DNA of 64,000 nucleotides from Magnaporthiopsis rhizophila. Lineage: Eukaryota > Ascomycota > Sordariomycetes > Magnaporthales > Magnaporthaceae. The DNA lies in assembly GCA_003049465.1 (NCBI GenBank), contig PYSS01000077.1, positions 124,001 through 188,000 on the forward strand, written 5' to 3'. Made by a program: the position numbers and the translations under genes. Below, piece by piece: positions 24,571-34,532 of this stretch; the first letter of the stretch is position 1; every line of letters begins with the position of its first letter. Below the pieces are notes generated by a model, which did no database searches, had not been told where the DNA came from, and worked only from the letters and a program-made list of their open reading frames with translations.

Positions 24571-26466
24571 CTAACCAAGCGCCTCCATGAACCTAGCAAA
24601 GTCCAGCGTCCCCATCCCCGTCGCCGGATCCCATCCCTCGAGGGCGTCCCACCCGAACTCGGTGTGCTCCTTGCCACTGCAGCTGCCGCTGGTGCCGCTT
24701 GTGACGTCGTTGAAAGCAGTCCTCATCCGCTCCGAGTAGAGCAGCGGGTTGAGGAAGCCCAGCGGCGGCTTGCCCGCCCTCATGCGCTTGTCGTTAGCGA
24801 GCGCCACCATGGCGGCGATTACGGGGGTGCTGGCGCTGGTGCCCTTTTGCGTCCACTCCCTGCCCCTCGGCGGCGGCTTCTGCATGAGGAAGCGCGAGCC
24901 GACGGCCGAGACGTCCGGGTACGCCCTGCCGCCGGGGGCGTACCATCCGGCGTGCGACCCGTTTATACGGGCCAGGTAGCCGGCCACGGCGGCGTCCTGC
25001 CAGGACGGGCGGGCAAAATACTCGCTGAAGCCGCCGGAGCTGAACCAGGCCGGCTCGGTGGGCACGTAGGCGCCCGTGGCGCCCACGGCGGTCACGTAGG
25101 GGCAGCCGACGGGGAAGGTGGGGATGAACTTGCGGCGGCCGCTGCCGTCATTGGCGCGGCACTCGCCCGATCGGATGCCCGCGGCGCCGCCGTCGCCCGT
25201 CGCCACCAGCACCGAGGTGCCGCGGGCCGCGACCTGCGCGAACAGGTCGCACACGCGGCGCGCGTAGGCCTCGGGGATGTCCTGCTCGTCGTCCGTGTAC
25301 GAGATGGAGACGACGTGCGGCATCGTCGGGCGCGCCAGCAGGTGAGTCAGGAGGTCGGCCCAGGGCTCCTGCGCGCTCTGCGAGTCCGGGAGCTGGGTGC
25401 GGTTGGGCCCGCTCTGGTCCGGCCCGCGCCCCGCGGTCGAGAGGAAGGTGACGTTCATGGGCTGGACGAACGGCATGCTGTACTGCACGTCCAGCTGCGC
25501 CTCGACGCCGGGCCCGTTGGGGCGGGTCGGGGTGCCGTTGATGCGCTCCATGGTGAAGTTGTACACGGGGCTGAAGCCCGTCTCGTTCCGCCTGGGGCTG
25601 TAGTCGGCCAGGAAGGTGTTGAGGAAGTCCTGGCTGGGGTATTCCTCCAGGAAGCCGGCGATGCCAAACTCTACCGGCGACTGGTGGTCGGGGACTTGGT
25701 AGTTGATGTTGTAGAGGTCGACGAGGCAGTCCGGGGTGACGTAACCATTACAGCTTTTAGGGTCTGTCGTGGTGGAGATTAGCACAGTGGTCTCGGAGAT
25801 GATAGTTTGAGAGATTTCACACACAGAGAGATGAAACTTACACGAATCCTGCCGCTTTCGCAGTTCCGCCGACTCGACCTCGACAGCCTCGGGCTTCTTG
25901 GGACTGCTGAGGAACTGTGTGACAGGGTACACAAAGTCCACCAGCTCGGCAATCTCCCGCGGTAGGCTGTACGCGTCGGCCCGCACCACCTGCCGCCCGC
26001 TCTCCACGTTCTTATAAGTCGACAGCTTGCAGGAGAGCAGATGGTTAGCCCTGGCGACCGTGGTGTCGAAGCGGACCCTCGCGTCCGCAGCGTCGTACTT
26101 GAACCCGGCGATGCCGGCCTCCTCGAGCCACGCCGAGACGGCCGTGACGGCGTCGGCACCCGGGTCGCGGAAGGTGGCAACCTGATCATGCGACAGGTGC
26201 GTGCCGTAGTCGGCGTGGGCAGGGTCGCTGACGGCGTCCAGGTGTGCTCGCAAGCCTGCCATTCCCGGCTGTCTCAGCGCGACGGAGAGATGGACAGGGG
26301 AGGATTCGGGCGCCGGCGCGACGTACTGCCACCTAGCCAGCGTGGCCGCAGTGGCCTTCTCGTGCACAACGAGGTCGGGCTGCTGCTGGATGCCAGGCAG
26401 GACGGCAGCCGCTGCGGCTCCGAGGAGGAGGCTGCCGAGCCCTGCTGCGGTGGAAAGGAACCTCAT
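24571..26466 (-). CDS. Secreted sedolisin (tripeptidyl-peptidase-like, MEROPS S53)
   Basis: This is a secreted acid serine-carboxyl peptidase that would release peptides from extracellular protein. I place the start at 26466 because a signal peptide (MRFLSTAAGLGSLLLGAAAA) begins there. A 78-nt intron (25764-25841, GTAAGT...ACAG) fits and keeps the frame, giving 605 residues. The order is signal peptide, pro-kumamolisin prodomain (about 30-175) and catalytic domain (about 210-605). The S53 catalytic set is visible: Glu296 and Asp300 in GVEAQLDVQY, Asp399 in ATGDGG, and Ser518 in GTSASTP. A C-terminal calcium-site pattern (Asp561, GWDPATGMG) is also present. It is transcribed divergently from a pepsin-like gene across 674 bp. 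Whether it is a tripeptidyl-peptidase or an endopeptidase cannot be told from sequence alone. Confidence 0.93.
   Translation of the reverse strand: MRFLSTAAGLGSLLLGAAAAAVLPGIQQQPDLVVHEKATAATLARWQYVAPAPESSPVHLSVALRQPGMAGLRAHLDAVSDPAHADYGTHLSHDQVATFRDPGADAVTAVSAWLEEAGIAGFKYDAADARVRFDTTVARANHLLSCKLSTYKNVESGRQVVRADAYSLPREIAELVDFVYPVTQFLSSPKKPEAVEVESAELRKRQDSCKFHLSVCEISQTIISETTVLISTTTDPKSCNGYVTPDCLVDLYNINYQVPDHQSPVEFGIAGFLEEYPSQDFLNTFLADYSPRRNETGFSPVYNFTMERINGTPTRPNGPGVEAQLDVQYSMPFVQPMNVTFLSTAGRGPDQSGPNRTQLPDSQSAQEPWADLLTHLLARPTMPHVVSISYTDDEQDIPEAYARRVCDLFAQVAARGTSVLVATGDGGAAGIRSGECRANDGSGRRKFIPTFPVGCPYVTAVGATGAYVPTEPAWFSSGGFSEYFARPSWQDAAVAGYLARINGSHAGWYAPGGRAYPDVSAVGSRFLMQKPPPRGREWTQKGTSASTPVIAAMVALANDKRMRAGKPPLGFLNPLLYSERMRTAFNDVTSGTSGSCSGKEHTEFGWDALEGWDPATGMGTLDFARFMEALG
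25764..25841 (-). other. Predicted intron in sedolisin gene
   Basis: The intron is 78 nt with donor GTAAGT at 25841-25836 and acceptor ACAG ending at 25764. It is a multiple of three without in-frame stops, so the unspliced frame stays open. It is inferred because the extra 26 residues (starting CKFHLSV) interrupt the junction between prodomain and catalytic domain. Confidence 0.7.
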
Positions 26467-27140
26467 CTTGTTGAAAGACAGGAGGACAAGTCTCCTATGG
26501 TCTAGCTGGTTCGGCTTCTTGGCGGGTGTGTCGGCAGCAGCTCGGAATGGCGACAGTGGCTGGCAGTCGGCGCCCTTTTGTGAGCCCCAACCTGGGCCGG
26601 GAAGTCGAATCATTCCGACACGCGACAAAGAAAAGACGGCAGCCCCTCACCGCCGGCAGATATCCATCGCATCATGCCGTATCCAAACATGCCTCGTGTT
26701 GCCCCTGGGCATTGTGGGCCGGAGATTCCATCCCGCCAGGGCTGGACCCGATGATCTTCTCGTGTTGTCGTTGGCGAGAAGGGCAAATGCTCCGGAGGTT
26801 CCCCCTAAAATGGACCGCTGTGCCTGAAATAGCCCCTGGCTCGACCCCCACTCCCGCCCTGTCAAGATTTTTTTACCTGCCAGCTGTCGGGCGCCGACAC
26901 GAGCTTCTCGGCCCCATAATGACCCAATCCACCCGCTGGGAAATTGGATTCAGGCGGGAAAATGGGGTTGCGCCAACCACAGGGCCCGGCATTAATGCAG
27001 GGGGGAAACGAGAAATAACGTCATTCCAAAGGCGCCACGACAAGGAGATGTTTTTGTTAAAAGACAAAATGAGTCCGGTTCGGCAGTCATGGAGGAAGGG
27101 AGGCGCTCTTGTCTTAGGCCTCAGTCGTTAACAGTCCAAA
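26467..27140. promoter_or_regulatory. Shared upstream region of two divergent secreted proteases
   Basis: The 674-bp interval separates the start codons of the sedolisin (leftward) and the pepsin-like gene (rightward), so it must contain both promoters. No canonical TATAAA was found close to either start. Open frames that cross it are extensions of neighbouring frames and have no independent support. A shared regulator is plausible but inferred. Confidence 0.5.
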
Positions 27141-28445
27141 ATGTCTGCCAGATCGTTTCTCCTCGCCTCGGCCGCGTCCCTGATTGCTAGTGCGGCAGCC
27201 CACCCGGGCCATGCCGTCTTGGCCCGTCAGGAGACCAGCGCGTCCATCCCAACGGTCCACATACCGCTCGGGTTTAAGCTCAAGGTCACCACCACCCTGA
27301 GCCTGCCGTGGGACAACAACCGCTCGATCGAGCTGGTGTTTGACAGCGGCTCCGAGAACTTCTGGGTCTTCGGCCCGAACTCGACCACCAACTGGGGCTG
27401 CACCAGCCTGCTCTGCCCGGGCCCCTGCAACGCCTCCGTCACCAGCTTCTACGACTGGCCAAAGAGCCCCAGCGCCTCGAGGCTGCCGCAAAAGTTCTCC
27501 TCCTTCTACGCCTACGGCGCCTACACAAAGTACGTGACGGGCAACATCGCCGTCAACGACACCTTCACCTTCACGTCGACAGACGGCCAAACAAGCAGCA
27601 GCACTATCAAGAACGTCCGCGTCGCCGTCGAGAACTACATGTCGCAGCGGCTGGGCGTGGGGCGGGAGGGTTGCGCCGCGGGTGCCGGTTCCTACGACCT
27701 GGGCATCCTGGGCGTCTCGCCCTTCTACCGCAAGTCGGACTGGAACACGACCGGCCCGCACGTGCGGCAGGAGCTGCTCGAGCAGGGCGCCATCAAGGCG
27801 CCCGTGCAGAGCATCTGGTTCGACGAGCCGCCCGCGCGGTGGGACGGGTCCTTCACGGGCTCGGCCGTGTTCGGCGGCATCGACAAGTCCAAGTTCTCGG
27901 GCCCACTGGTGAAGGTGCCCGTGCTGGAGAACGACGGGCTGGGCGCCAGCGTCGGCTACTTTGTCGCGCAGCCCAACGTCAGCGTCGGCGGCGTGGTCCT
28001 GCCGCGCGGCAAGCTCATCACGGGCGTGTGCCACCTCGACACGGGCACCACCAGCGACGACCTCCCCGTGCAGACCGAAGACTTCGTCAAGGCCATGAAC
28101 CTGACCCGCAACGAGTTCGGCAACATGGCCTGGCCGGGCGACTGCGACACCATCCCGCTCGACAAGACGTTTGAGCTGACGTTCCCCGCCGTCCCCGGTC
28201 AAGCGCACGACAGCGTCACGGTCAAGGTGCCGCTTCGCCACTACGCCCGCCCCGGCGGGTACCAGACCCCGGGGTCGTGCGCGCTGCGTATCGACACCGG
28301 CGGCTGCATGCTGTCGGCACCTTTTGCGGCCGCTAGCTACTTTGCGGCCGACGATGCCGCCAACGAGATCGCCCTGGCGCAGGGCGGTGTCTCGAAGAGG
28401 GGGAGCGGCCCGGATGCGGCGGCCATGTCTTTAACCATTGCCTAG
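27141..28445 (+). CDS. Secreted pepsin-like aspartic protease (MEROPS A1)
   Basis: A single-exon frame of 434 residues with an N-terminal signal peptide (1 to about 20, ending ASAAA). The two pepsin catalytic motifs are present. The first is VFDSGSENFWVF with Asp68 (DSG instead of the usual DTG, as in several fungal members). The second is LDTGTTSDDLP with Asp300. A YDLGILGVS block around residue 185 and FTGSAVFGGID around 238 are typical structural blocks of the family. There are several N-glycosylation sequons. There is no clear C-terminal GPI signal (the end is SLTIA), so the enzyme is probably released. It may have unusual specificity, since the flap region is poorly conserved. The divergent neighbour is another acid protease, which points to joint use in digestion of external protein. 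Confidence 0.9.
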   Translation: MSARSFLLASAASLIASAAAHPGHAVLARQETSASIPTVHIPLGFKLKVTTTLSLPWDNNRSIELVFDSGSENFWVFGPNSTTNWGCTSLLCPGPCNASVTSFYDWPKSPSASRLPQKFSSFYAYGAYTKYVTGNIAVNDTFTFTSTDGQTSSSTIKNVRVAVENYMSQRLGVGREGCAAGAGSYDLGILGVSPFYRKSDWNTTGPHVRQELLEQGAIKAPVQSIWFDEPPARWDGSFTGSAVFGGIDKSKFSGPLVKVPVLENDGLGASVGYFVAQPNVSVGGVVLPRGKLITGVCHLDTGTTSDDLPVQTEDFVKAMNLTRNEFGNMAWPGDCDTIPLDKTFELTFPAVPGQAHDSVTVKVPLRHYARPGGYQTPGSCALRIDTGGCMLSAPFAAASYFAADDAANEIALAQGGVSKRGSGPDAAAMSLTIA

Positions 28446-29254
28446 AAATATTGTTGCGTGTTCTGCTGTCTGTTTGCAATATTACGCCATTTCCTGCTGC
28501 CATATGATATCCATCTGCGTTTTGCCCTTTGGTTTATGCTTGCAGTGGGTAAACAAAACAAAAAAAAAAAAGGCGGCATTTGACAGCCAAAACTGCTGTT
28601 TAGCAGCATACATCAATTCAACAAAAAAAAAAAGGTAGAAATACGAAAAGCAGGTGAAAAAACAAGACAGTTTTAGGGCTGTATTGCCCTATGCGTTGCT
28701 CTCTTTGCATGGAGATTCGTTTGTCATGTCGCGTGGAACCGCTCTTGCACCGTCGTTGGAAAAAAAAAAAAAAAAAAAAGAAAAACACGAAAGTTTAAAA
28801 ACTATATGATACATTTGTCTTTTTATTAAAATCTTCCCATTCCCATTTTGGTTTTTCCTGTTTTTTACTAATTTGTCATGCCGTGTGCAAAGTTGTTTTG
28901 ACGGTTAACGGACGAAATTCCCGAAAATCTGCGTTTATTTTTGGTCAGGAACTGTATTCTGCCTAGTCACCAGGAACGGGCAAACCGGGGCCAGCGTCTA
29001 GCATGTCCGGAATCTACTGGGGTTTCGAAATATTGTAAATAAAAGTGCGTACTGTAGACCGTTTGACCCTGTCACTATCTCTAAGGAGCTGTAACTAAAG
29101 GTACTACTGAAGGCAGGAGGCCCCCGTCTGTGTGTACAGGAGTGTAGAACACCTGTGACGCCGGTGAGGGCTCTGATATCCTCCCCAGCCTGCGGATTCC
29201 CGGGCTTGTCCACACAAGCGAAAGCCCGAGTGATCTAGTCTCCTGCCTCGGCTC
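28446..29254. other. Intergenic stretch with poly-A tracts
   Basis: Convergent 3' ends of the aspartic protease and the GTPase-like gene flank this 809-bp interval. It holds several oligo-A runs (28559-28571, 28622-28633, 28759-28779). No coding or RNA feature is visible. The A runs lie on the sense side downstream of the protease and may belong to its 3' UTR region. Confidence 0.5.
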
Positions 29255-31222
29255 CTAAAACCTAACCCCCTCCAGGACTTGGATCAGCGGCTTCACCAGC
29301 TCGTCCTCGAGGCCCGCAGCCCCGACAAACTCGTAGAGATCGTCGGCCGTGATCTGGCTCGGCATCTTCCTGTACCTCCTCCTGGCCGCCTCGTTGAAGC
29401 TGGTGTCGATGGGCGGGTTCCTCTGTCCCAGGACCTTATCCAGGTTCTTGGCCGCCTCGATCCAGCCGACCAGCTCGTCCATCCTCTTGTCCGCATCCGT
29501 GCGCGCCGCGTCTCCCTCTCCGTCGACGTCGGCGCGGCCCTCGGCGGCCTGCTGGGCCCAGCGCGCGGTCCACATGGCGTCCTTCTCTTCCAGCGCGGCC
29601 TCGTGCTCGCGCAGCTCCCTGCGCGCCTCGGCGATGGCGTCCTTGTGTTTGACCCGGTTGGTCGTCCAGGACTTGGCCATCAGCCTGGGGGCCTGGCCCG
29701 GGTAGCCCTCGTACTTGCCGGCCCAGGTGCGCGGGTTGTCGGTCCACTCGAAGTCGAGCCAGCGTCCCGTCGGGCCGTCGATGGTCTCGACAAAGAACTC
29801 GTCGGCACGGGTATAGCCGGCCTCCTCCTCGGTGATGGTCAGGGAGCCTTGCGTCTTAATGCGCAGCAGCGTGCCGCCGAAGAAGAGCGCCGCGGCGCTC
29901 GGGTTGTCGTCGGTCATGTAGGGGCGCAGGTCCCAGCGCGTGTCATTGTCCCAGCGGTCCAGGTCGGCACGGTAGCGGGCGATGCTGTTGCGCAGATTCT
30001 CGCGCAGCTGCAGCACGACGCTGCGGAAGGCCTCGGCGTCGGACGCGCGCTCGCGGGCGTCCTTAAGATCCGAACTCCAGCGGTCCGTGGCGTGCTTGAG
30101 CAGCCGCTGCAGCTTCGTGTCGACCATCTCCATGTCCGGGCTCTTGACCACGCGCATCTGCTTGATGGGCATGGGGCTCGACAGGGACGCGGCAGCGAAG
30201 GCGACAAGGTCCGCGATGGTGTTGCGGGACACGATGTCAGCGTACGCGTTGCGATCGCCGGGGCGGTTATCAACGTGGAAGTGCGTCGGCGCCAGGGGCA
30301 GGCCGACCAGCCGCTTGAAGTCCTCGGCGCGGGTGCCCATGACGGCGCGGCGAGCGCTCTCAGCGGCCGAGATGACACCTTGGCGCAGCAGATGGAGGCG
30401 CTTCTGGCTCAGGTTTGCCATGTCGAAGTGCGTGTTGACGACGGCCATGGTCTCGAAGAGGTTGGGCATGCACTTGTGGTAGTTCTGGACGATGGTCTGG
30501 AACGAGCCGCTGAAGGAGTTGTTGGAGTTGTAGACGAGCACCATGGCGTTGAGCTTGCGCTTCCAAGACTCCTTGGCCTGCGACAGGCGGTTGAGGGTGC
30601 TGAGGACATCCTCCATGTTCTCGTAGTCCTTGCCCTCGCTGTCGTCGAGGCCAGGGGTGTCGATGAGGTGGAGCTTGAGGTACAAGGGGTTGGCATCAGC
30701 CATCCTGATGGCGTAGTCCGTTGCCTTGATCCTCCTCCACTGGGTCATCAGAGTCGCCTCGTCTGACGCAATCCCATCGACCACCTCGCCTCTCATTCTG
30801 TCGATGAGGACATACTGAGACATTGGCACCTCCAGGTCGTACTCGGCCGTGGTCAGGGTGCACTTCTTGTTCTTATCGCCTTCCCGGCCTCTCTCGACCC
30901 TGTCCCTGTTGGCCGCCATGCTGATAAGGCGGTTGATCAGCGTGGTCTTGCCGTTTTGGGACGGGCCGACGAGCAAGACGCAAACAGGGTCGTCTGGGTT
31001 CAGGAACTGCCTGTTGGTAAGCGGCGGTGCCGACACGGCCCGTCCGGCGGCGGCAGACTGGGCTTCGGCCATGCTGGGATCGGCACTCTCGGGCCGTGGT
31101 GCGTGCTGGAGATTTCTGAACTGCAAATGCGAGTGTGATGTGGGCGGGATGGAGGAGGAGATTGTGGGCGTCAAAATTTCAGCCTTCTTGGGCGGAAACT
31201 TGAAGAAAGTGGAAGACCCCAC
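29255..31222 (-). CDS. P-loop GTPase domain protein (TRAFAC, septin/AIG1-like) with coiled-coil C-terminus
   Basis: The open frame has 655 residues; a second ATG at 31072 (MAEAQSAA) is an equally good start and gives 605. The first 50 residues look like untranslated sequence or a disordered leader. A GTP-binding domain follows: P-loop GPSQNGKTT (86-94), G3 motif DTPGLDD (188-194) and a G4-like VVNTHFD near residue 260. These features are typical of the septin/AIG1/Toc34 side of the TRAFAC GTPases. The second half is rich in Ala, Arg and Glu and probably forms coiled coil (about 505-560). I see no membrane segment. The role is unknown: related fungal proteins are annotated only as G-domain proteins. 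The long frames on the opposite strand are shadows due to GC-rich third positions. Confidence 0.85.
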   Translation of the reverse strand: MGSSTFFKFPPKKAEILTPTISSSIPPTSHSHLQFRNLQHAPRPESADPSMAEAQSAAAGRAVSAPPLTNRQFLNPDDPVCVLLVGPSQNGKTTLINRLISMAANRDRVERGREGDKNKKCTLTTAEYDLEVPMSQYVLIDRMRGEVVDGIASDEATLMTQWRRIKATDYAIRMADANPLYLKLHLIDTPGLDDSEGKDYENMEDVLSTLNRLSQAKESWKRKLNAMVLVYNSNNSFSGSFQTIVQNYHKCMPNLFETMAVVNTHFDMANLSQKRLHLLRQGVISAAESARRAVMGTRAEDFKRLVGLPLAPTHFHVDNRPGDRNAYADIVSRNTIADLVAFAAASLSSPMPIKQMRVVKSPDMEMVDTKLQRLLKHATDRWSSDLKDARERASDAEAFRSVVLQLRENLRNSIARYRADLDRWDNDTRWDLRPYMTDDNPSAAALFFGGTLLRIKTQGSLTITEEEAGYTRADEFFVETIDGPTGRWLDFEWTDNPRTWAGKYEGYPGQAPRLMAKSWTTNRVKHKDAIAEARRELREHEAALEEKDAMWTARWAQQAAEGRADVDGEGDAARTDADKRMDELVGWIEAAKNLDKVLGQRNPPIDTSFNEAARRRYRKMPSQITADDLYEFVGAAGLEDELVKPLIQVLEGVRF

Positions 31223-32837
31223 TTAACAGGGGGAGAAGGTTGGGTGGTGGCCAATAAAAATGGAGTGCATGCACTGCATATCAGCGTGATGATCATTCCA
31301 GAAGACCTCACGCTGAACCTTGCCTCTTCGAACATTGCTTTCCGCATCTTTGCCCCGAAATTATGTCAACTGCGCCATTTGGATTGCGTTTATTTGCTCA
31401 TCTACAGCATAAAGGTGCTATATGTTAATGATCAACTGAGTGCAAGCATCCCTAAGACGGCTCCTGCCAATGACCCCGCCGTCTTCTACGGCGACAAAGC
31501 CACGACCACGCGCCACGAACCCAAAAACCTTATGCTAACCACGTATCTGCCATCGAACTGGGGTTTTTTTTTCCTCTCGCCGGTTTCTGCCTGCTGTACC
31601 AGTACAACAGCTCAGAGAGAAATTTGGACGTATCCGGCACGATAATGCGGTGAAGGGTGATATCTAAGAAGACCAGTGAGAGGACGAAGGGGAGGCGGGG
31701 GCATATCAAGCGCGTTAAAGACGAGCATGCTGGTAGGAGTCGGTACTCCTGCTAAACGGCACGGAGAGCTCCAAAAGTGACGAACAAAGATCTCTGTAAT
31801 CTAGTGGTAAATCCTGTATATTTGTGCGTTGAAAAAGACAGGATCTATCTGTCTAAGGGAGGGCTTAGGACTAGCCCTTACGTATATGCGGGGAGGCGAT
31901 CGCCCAAAAGGCGTTCCGCCGTGGCAGCCCACGTTCTTCCGCGAGGGATAGCTTTTCCAGTTCGCAGGCGCACAAAAACACTATTCCAACGGAGCGGAAC
32001 CACGATAGCTGCGGATTTTACTTTTGGTCCAAGGTGCGCTGCTTCCAAAGTCACCCCTTGGGTGGTGAAGCCAGCACAAAATGTCGAGACGGTGTTTCGT
32101 GAGGGGATACGACCGTGCAGAAACACGGCTCGCCGCTCGACGCCGACATTCACAAACATCCGCAATTATTTTTACCTAGTGCATTAATTAACAAAGAAAA
32201 TTATAAATATTCATTACGGCCTCGTTATGTTTAAGATTGGTAACTCGACAAATCGACCGTTCGCGTACCCGGTCGTCAGCGGGGGGGGGGGGGGNNNNNN
32301 NNNNNNNNNNNNNNNNNNNNNNNNNNNNNNNGGGGCAGAAACCGGTCGAGCGCGGGAGACGTTTCCTGCGGCTGCGCGCGGTCTCAATCCGACTACTCAC
32401 GCTGGGAAACCTGCCAACTTTGCGGGGCTGTCGGCTCGGTGGTTTTCGGATGGCCGACAAGCCCGAGCAATAGTCGCAGACAATTTATTTGACTCCAAGT
32501 CTCCGCACGACCGTTTACTTTATACCTTTCCAGGATGATAAACGTTGAATTTTTGCCGTACGGTTCGGACGATGGTACATACACGGAGTTCGCCTAATCC
32601 GTAGGCTAATGGCAAATTTTTGTTGGTGAGGGTGATAGGGGTGTTCGCCGGGTAGGTAGTGAACGTTTGTGATACTGGACAGGGTGCGTACATGAGAGAT
32701 TTGAGTTTCGCGGTAATGATGATGAATCCGTTTTCTTTCTCGACGAGCATGGATAGGGACGGGTGGCCCACCGCATCGAGGTCGTGCTTGCCCAATATCA
32801 CCCACAACACTAACCCCCTCGGTCACGTATCGAAGCC
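31223..32837. other. Gene-free stretch with assembly gap
   Basis: No supported gene lies in these 1.6 kb. Open frames of up to 136 residues are without domain pattern, and two of them cross the run of N. The region holds the promoters of the GTPase-like gene (leftward) and of the GMC oxidoreductase (rightward). Confidence 0.5.
32295..32331. other. Assembly gap (37 N) after a G homopolymer
   Basis: A run of 14 G (32281-32294) ends in 37 undetermined bases, followed by GGGG. The true length of the G tract and the sequence inside are unknown. Any frame crossing it is meaningless. Confidence 0.99.
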
Positions 32838-34532
32838 ATGGTTGCGTGGGATTACATCGTCGTCGGTGGCGGCATCGCCGGCAGCGTACTGTCGAATCGT
32901 CTCATCGGACTGGACCCCAGCCTCCGGATCCTGCTGGTCGAGGCCGGCCGGAACACGAGCGCGATCCCGGGCATCGAGTACGACAACTCCACCAGCGGGC
33001 CGTACGACTGGGGCTACAACACCACGCCCCAGCGCCACCTGGACAACCGAACCATCACTGCTACGATAGGCAAGGGCCTTGGGGGCGGCTCTATAATCAA
33101 CGGGGGTACGATCCATTGTTTCCTGAAGAGTTGCAATGCCATCCCGACTGTGTTGACTGACTTCGTTTTTGCCAGCTTGGTGGGTCCGGGCGACGAGTTT
33201 GAGTACAACGAGTGGGGGAAAGCCGTTGGCGACAAGCGGTGGTCGTACGAAGGGCTGCTGCCGTACATGCGCAAGACTGAGACCTTTTTCGACCCCACGA
33301 CGAACCCAGAGGTGCATGGCCGCTCGGGGAACATAAAGACCCAAACTGTCACGTCCACCAACCGCTCATTCCCGCTGCGGCAGCCCCTGCTGGAGTCTTG
33401 GCAGCAGCTCGGCGTCCATCCCATCCCCGGCTGGGACGGCGACAGCGGGCATCCGCAGGGGATTGGCGCTGCCATCCAGAACCGCGACCGTGGTCGTCGC
33501 CAGCTCGCCTCGCTGGCCTACTCGCTCGCGGGCATCGAGGTCGTCACCGACATGGCTGTCGCGAGGGTCCTGACCGCCAAGACCAAGACCAACGGTGGCA
33601 TCAGGGCCACCGGGGTCGAGCTTGCCAACGGCACCAAGATAGAGCGTCGCGAGATTGTGCTCTCGGCGGGCGCCTACCACACGCCCCAGATCCTCATGCT
33701 CTCGGGCATCGGGCCGCGCGACGAGCTGGACAAGCAGGGCATCCCTGTCGTGCTCGAACAGCCCGACGTCGGGCGCAACCTGCACGACCACCTGTTCATG
33801 ATGACCCAGTGGCGGCTCAGAGACCCCATGGCCTACGGCGGCATCACCATCGAGTCCGGCAATTTCCTTTTCAAGCAGCCGCAGTACCAGCTCGGCGCGC
33901 CCGTCGATTTCAGCACGGTGACTCGACTCGAGAAGGAGGGCCTCGCCGCGGCCATTCGAGAGGACACGGGGCGGATCCCGAGCGAAGACCACCCTCTGCT
34001 CCAGAACCGCTCCCACGTCAGCCACATGATGTACTACTCAGGCGCCGGAGCGTCGGCCGTCACGATGACATCGATCGTGCTGCTAGCCGAGTCCCGCGGG
34101 CACGTCGGCCTCCGGTCCAGCAACATCAGCGACGCGCCCGTCATCGACAGCAACTACCTCGGCACGGCCGTCGACCGCTATGCCGCCCGCCAGCTCGTCA
34201 AGCAGACCCTCCGGCTTTTGGCGTCGAACGAAACCGTGCTCGGCCGAGAGGTGTTTGCCGGAGAGGTCAGCGACACGCCGCTGACGCTCTCGATGAGCGA
34301 CGAGGAAATCGACGCCGGCGTCCGCTCGCGCATAATGGGCGCGTTCCACCCCGCGGGGACCGCCTCCATGGGCAAGGTCGTGGATAGCAGCCTGCGCGTC
34401 AAGGGCGTCGAGGGCCTGCGCGTGGTCGACACGTCCGTTTACCCCGTCTCATTCAGCGCAAACCTGCAGGTGGCCACCTACGCCACGGCCGAGCAAGCCG
34501 CCGTCATTTTCCACGAAGAGAGGCGGGCGTGA
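32838..34532 (+). CDS. GMC-family FAD oxidoreductase
   Basis: A flavoenzyme of the glucose-methanol-choline family (aryl-alcohol oxidase/choline dehydrogenase relatives), 564 residues as an open frame. The N-terminal dinucleotide fold is DYIVVGGGIAGSVLSNRL (GxGxxG at 10-15), followed by the family signature GKGLGGGSIINGG near 80-92. A second signature, GAYHTPQILMLSGIGP, follows around 279-294. The C-terminal catalytic pair is His504 in FHPAGTASMG and Asn542 in SANLQVATYAT. There is no signal peptide, so it is likely intracellular. Residues about 95-115 (starting HCFLKS) have no counterpart in the family and end in a classic intron 3' end (CTGAC...TTTTTGCCAG at 33157-33174). No donor in a matching phase exists, so I kept the open frame. 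The substrate cannot be predicted. Confidence 0.88.
   Translation: MVAWDYIVVGGGIAGSVLSNRLIGLDPSLRILLVEAGRNTSAIPGIEYDNSTSGPYDWGYNTTPQRHLDNRTITATIGKGLGGGSIINGGTIHCFLKSCNAIPTVLTDFVFASLVGPGDEFEYNEWGKAVGDKRWSYEGLLPYMRKTETFFDPTTNPEVHGRSGNIKTQTVTSTNRSFPLRQPLLESWQQLGVHPIPGWDGDSGHPQGIGAAIQNRDRGRRQLASLAYSLAGIEVVTDMAVARVLTAKTKTNGGIRATGVELANGTKIERREIVLSAGAYHTPQILMLSGIGPRDELDKQGIPVVLEQPDVGRNLHDHLFMMTQWRLRDPMAYGGITIESGNFLFKQPQYQLGAPVDFSTVTRLEKEGLAAAIREDTGRIPSEDHPLLQNRSHVSHMMYYSGAGASAVTMTSIVLLAESRGHVGLRSSNISDAPVIDSNYLGTAVDRYAARQLVKQTLRLLASNETVLGREVFAGEVSDTPLTLSMSDEEIDAGVRSRIMGAFHPAGTASMGKVVDSSLRVKGVEGLRVVDTSVYPVSFSANLQVATYATAEQAAVIFHEERRA

Noticed and set aside
24514..25782. 422-residue open frame on the plus strand
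   Set aside because: It lies fully antisense to the sedolisin catalytic domain, is Arg/Gly/Val/Ala-rich, and is explained by GC-rich third codon positions.
27114..28241. 375-residue frame on the minus strand
   Set aside because: It is antisense to the pepsin-like protease, with no domain. It is a shadow frame.
29279..30766. 495-residue frame on the plus strand
   Set aside because: It is antisense to the GTPase-like gene. Its composition is that of a reverse-strand shadow, rich in Val, Leu, Arg and Gly without motifs.
33398..34387. 329-residue frame on the plus strand, second frame within the GMC gene
   Set aside because: It is Arg/Pro/His-rich and overlaps in another frame the well-supported FAD oxidoreductase.
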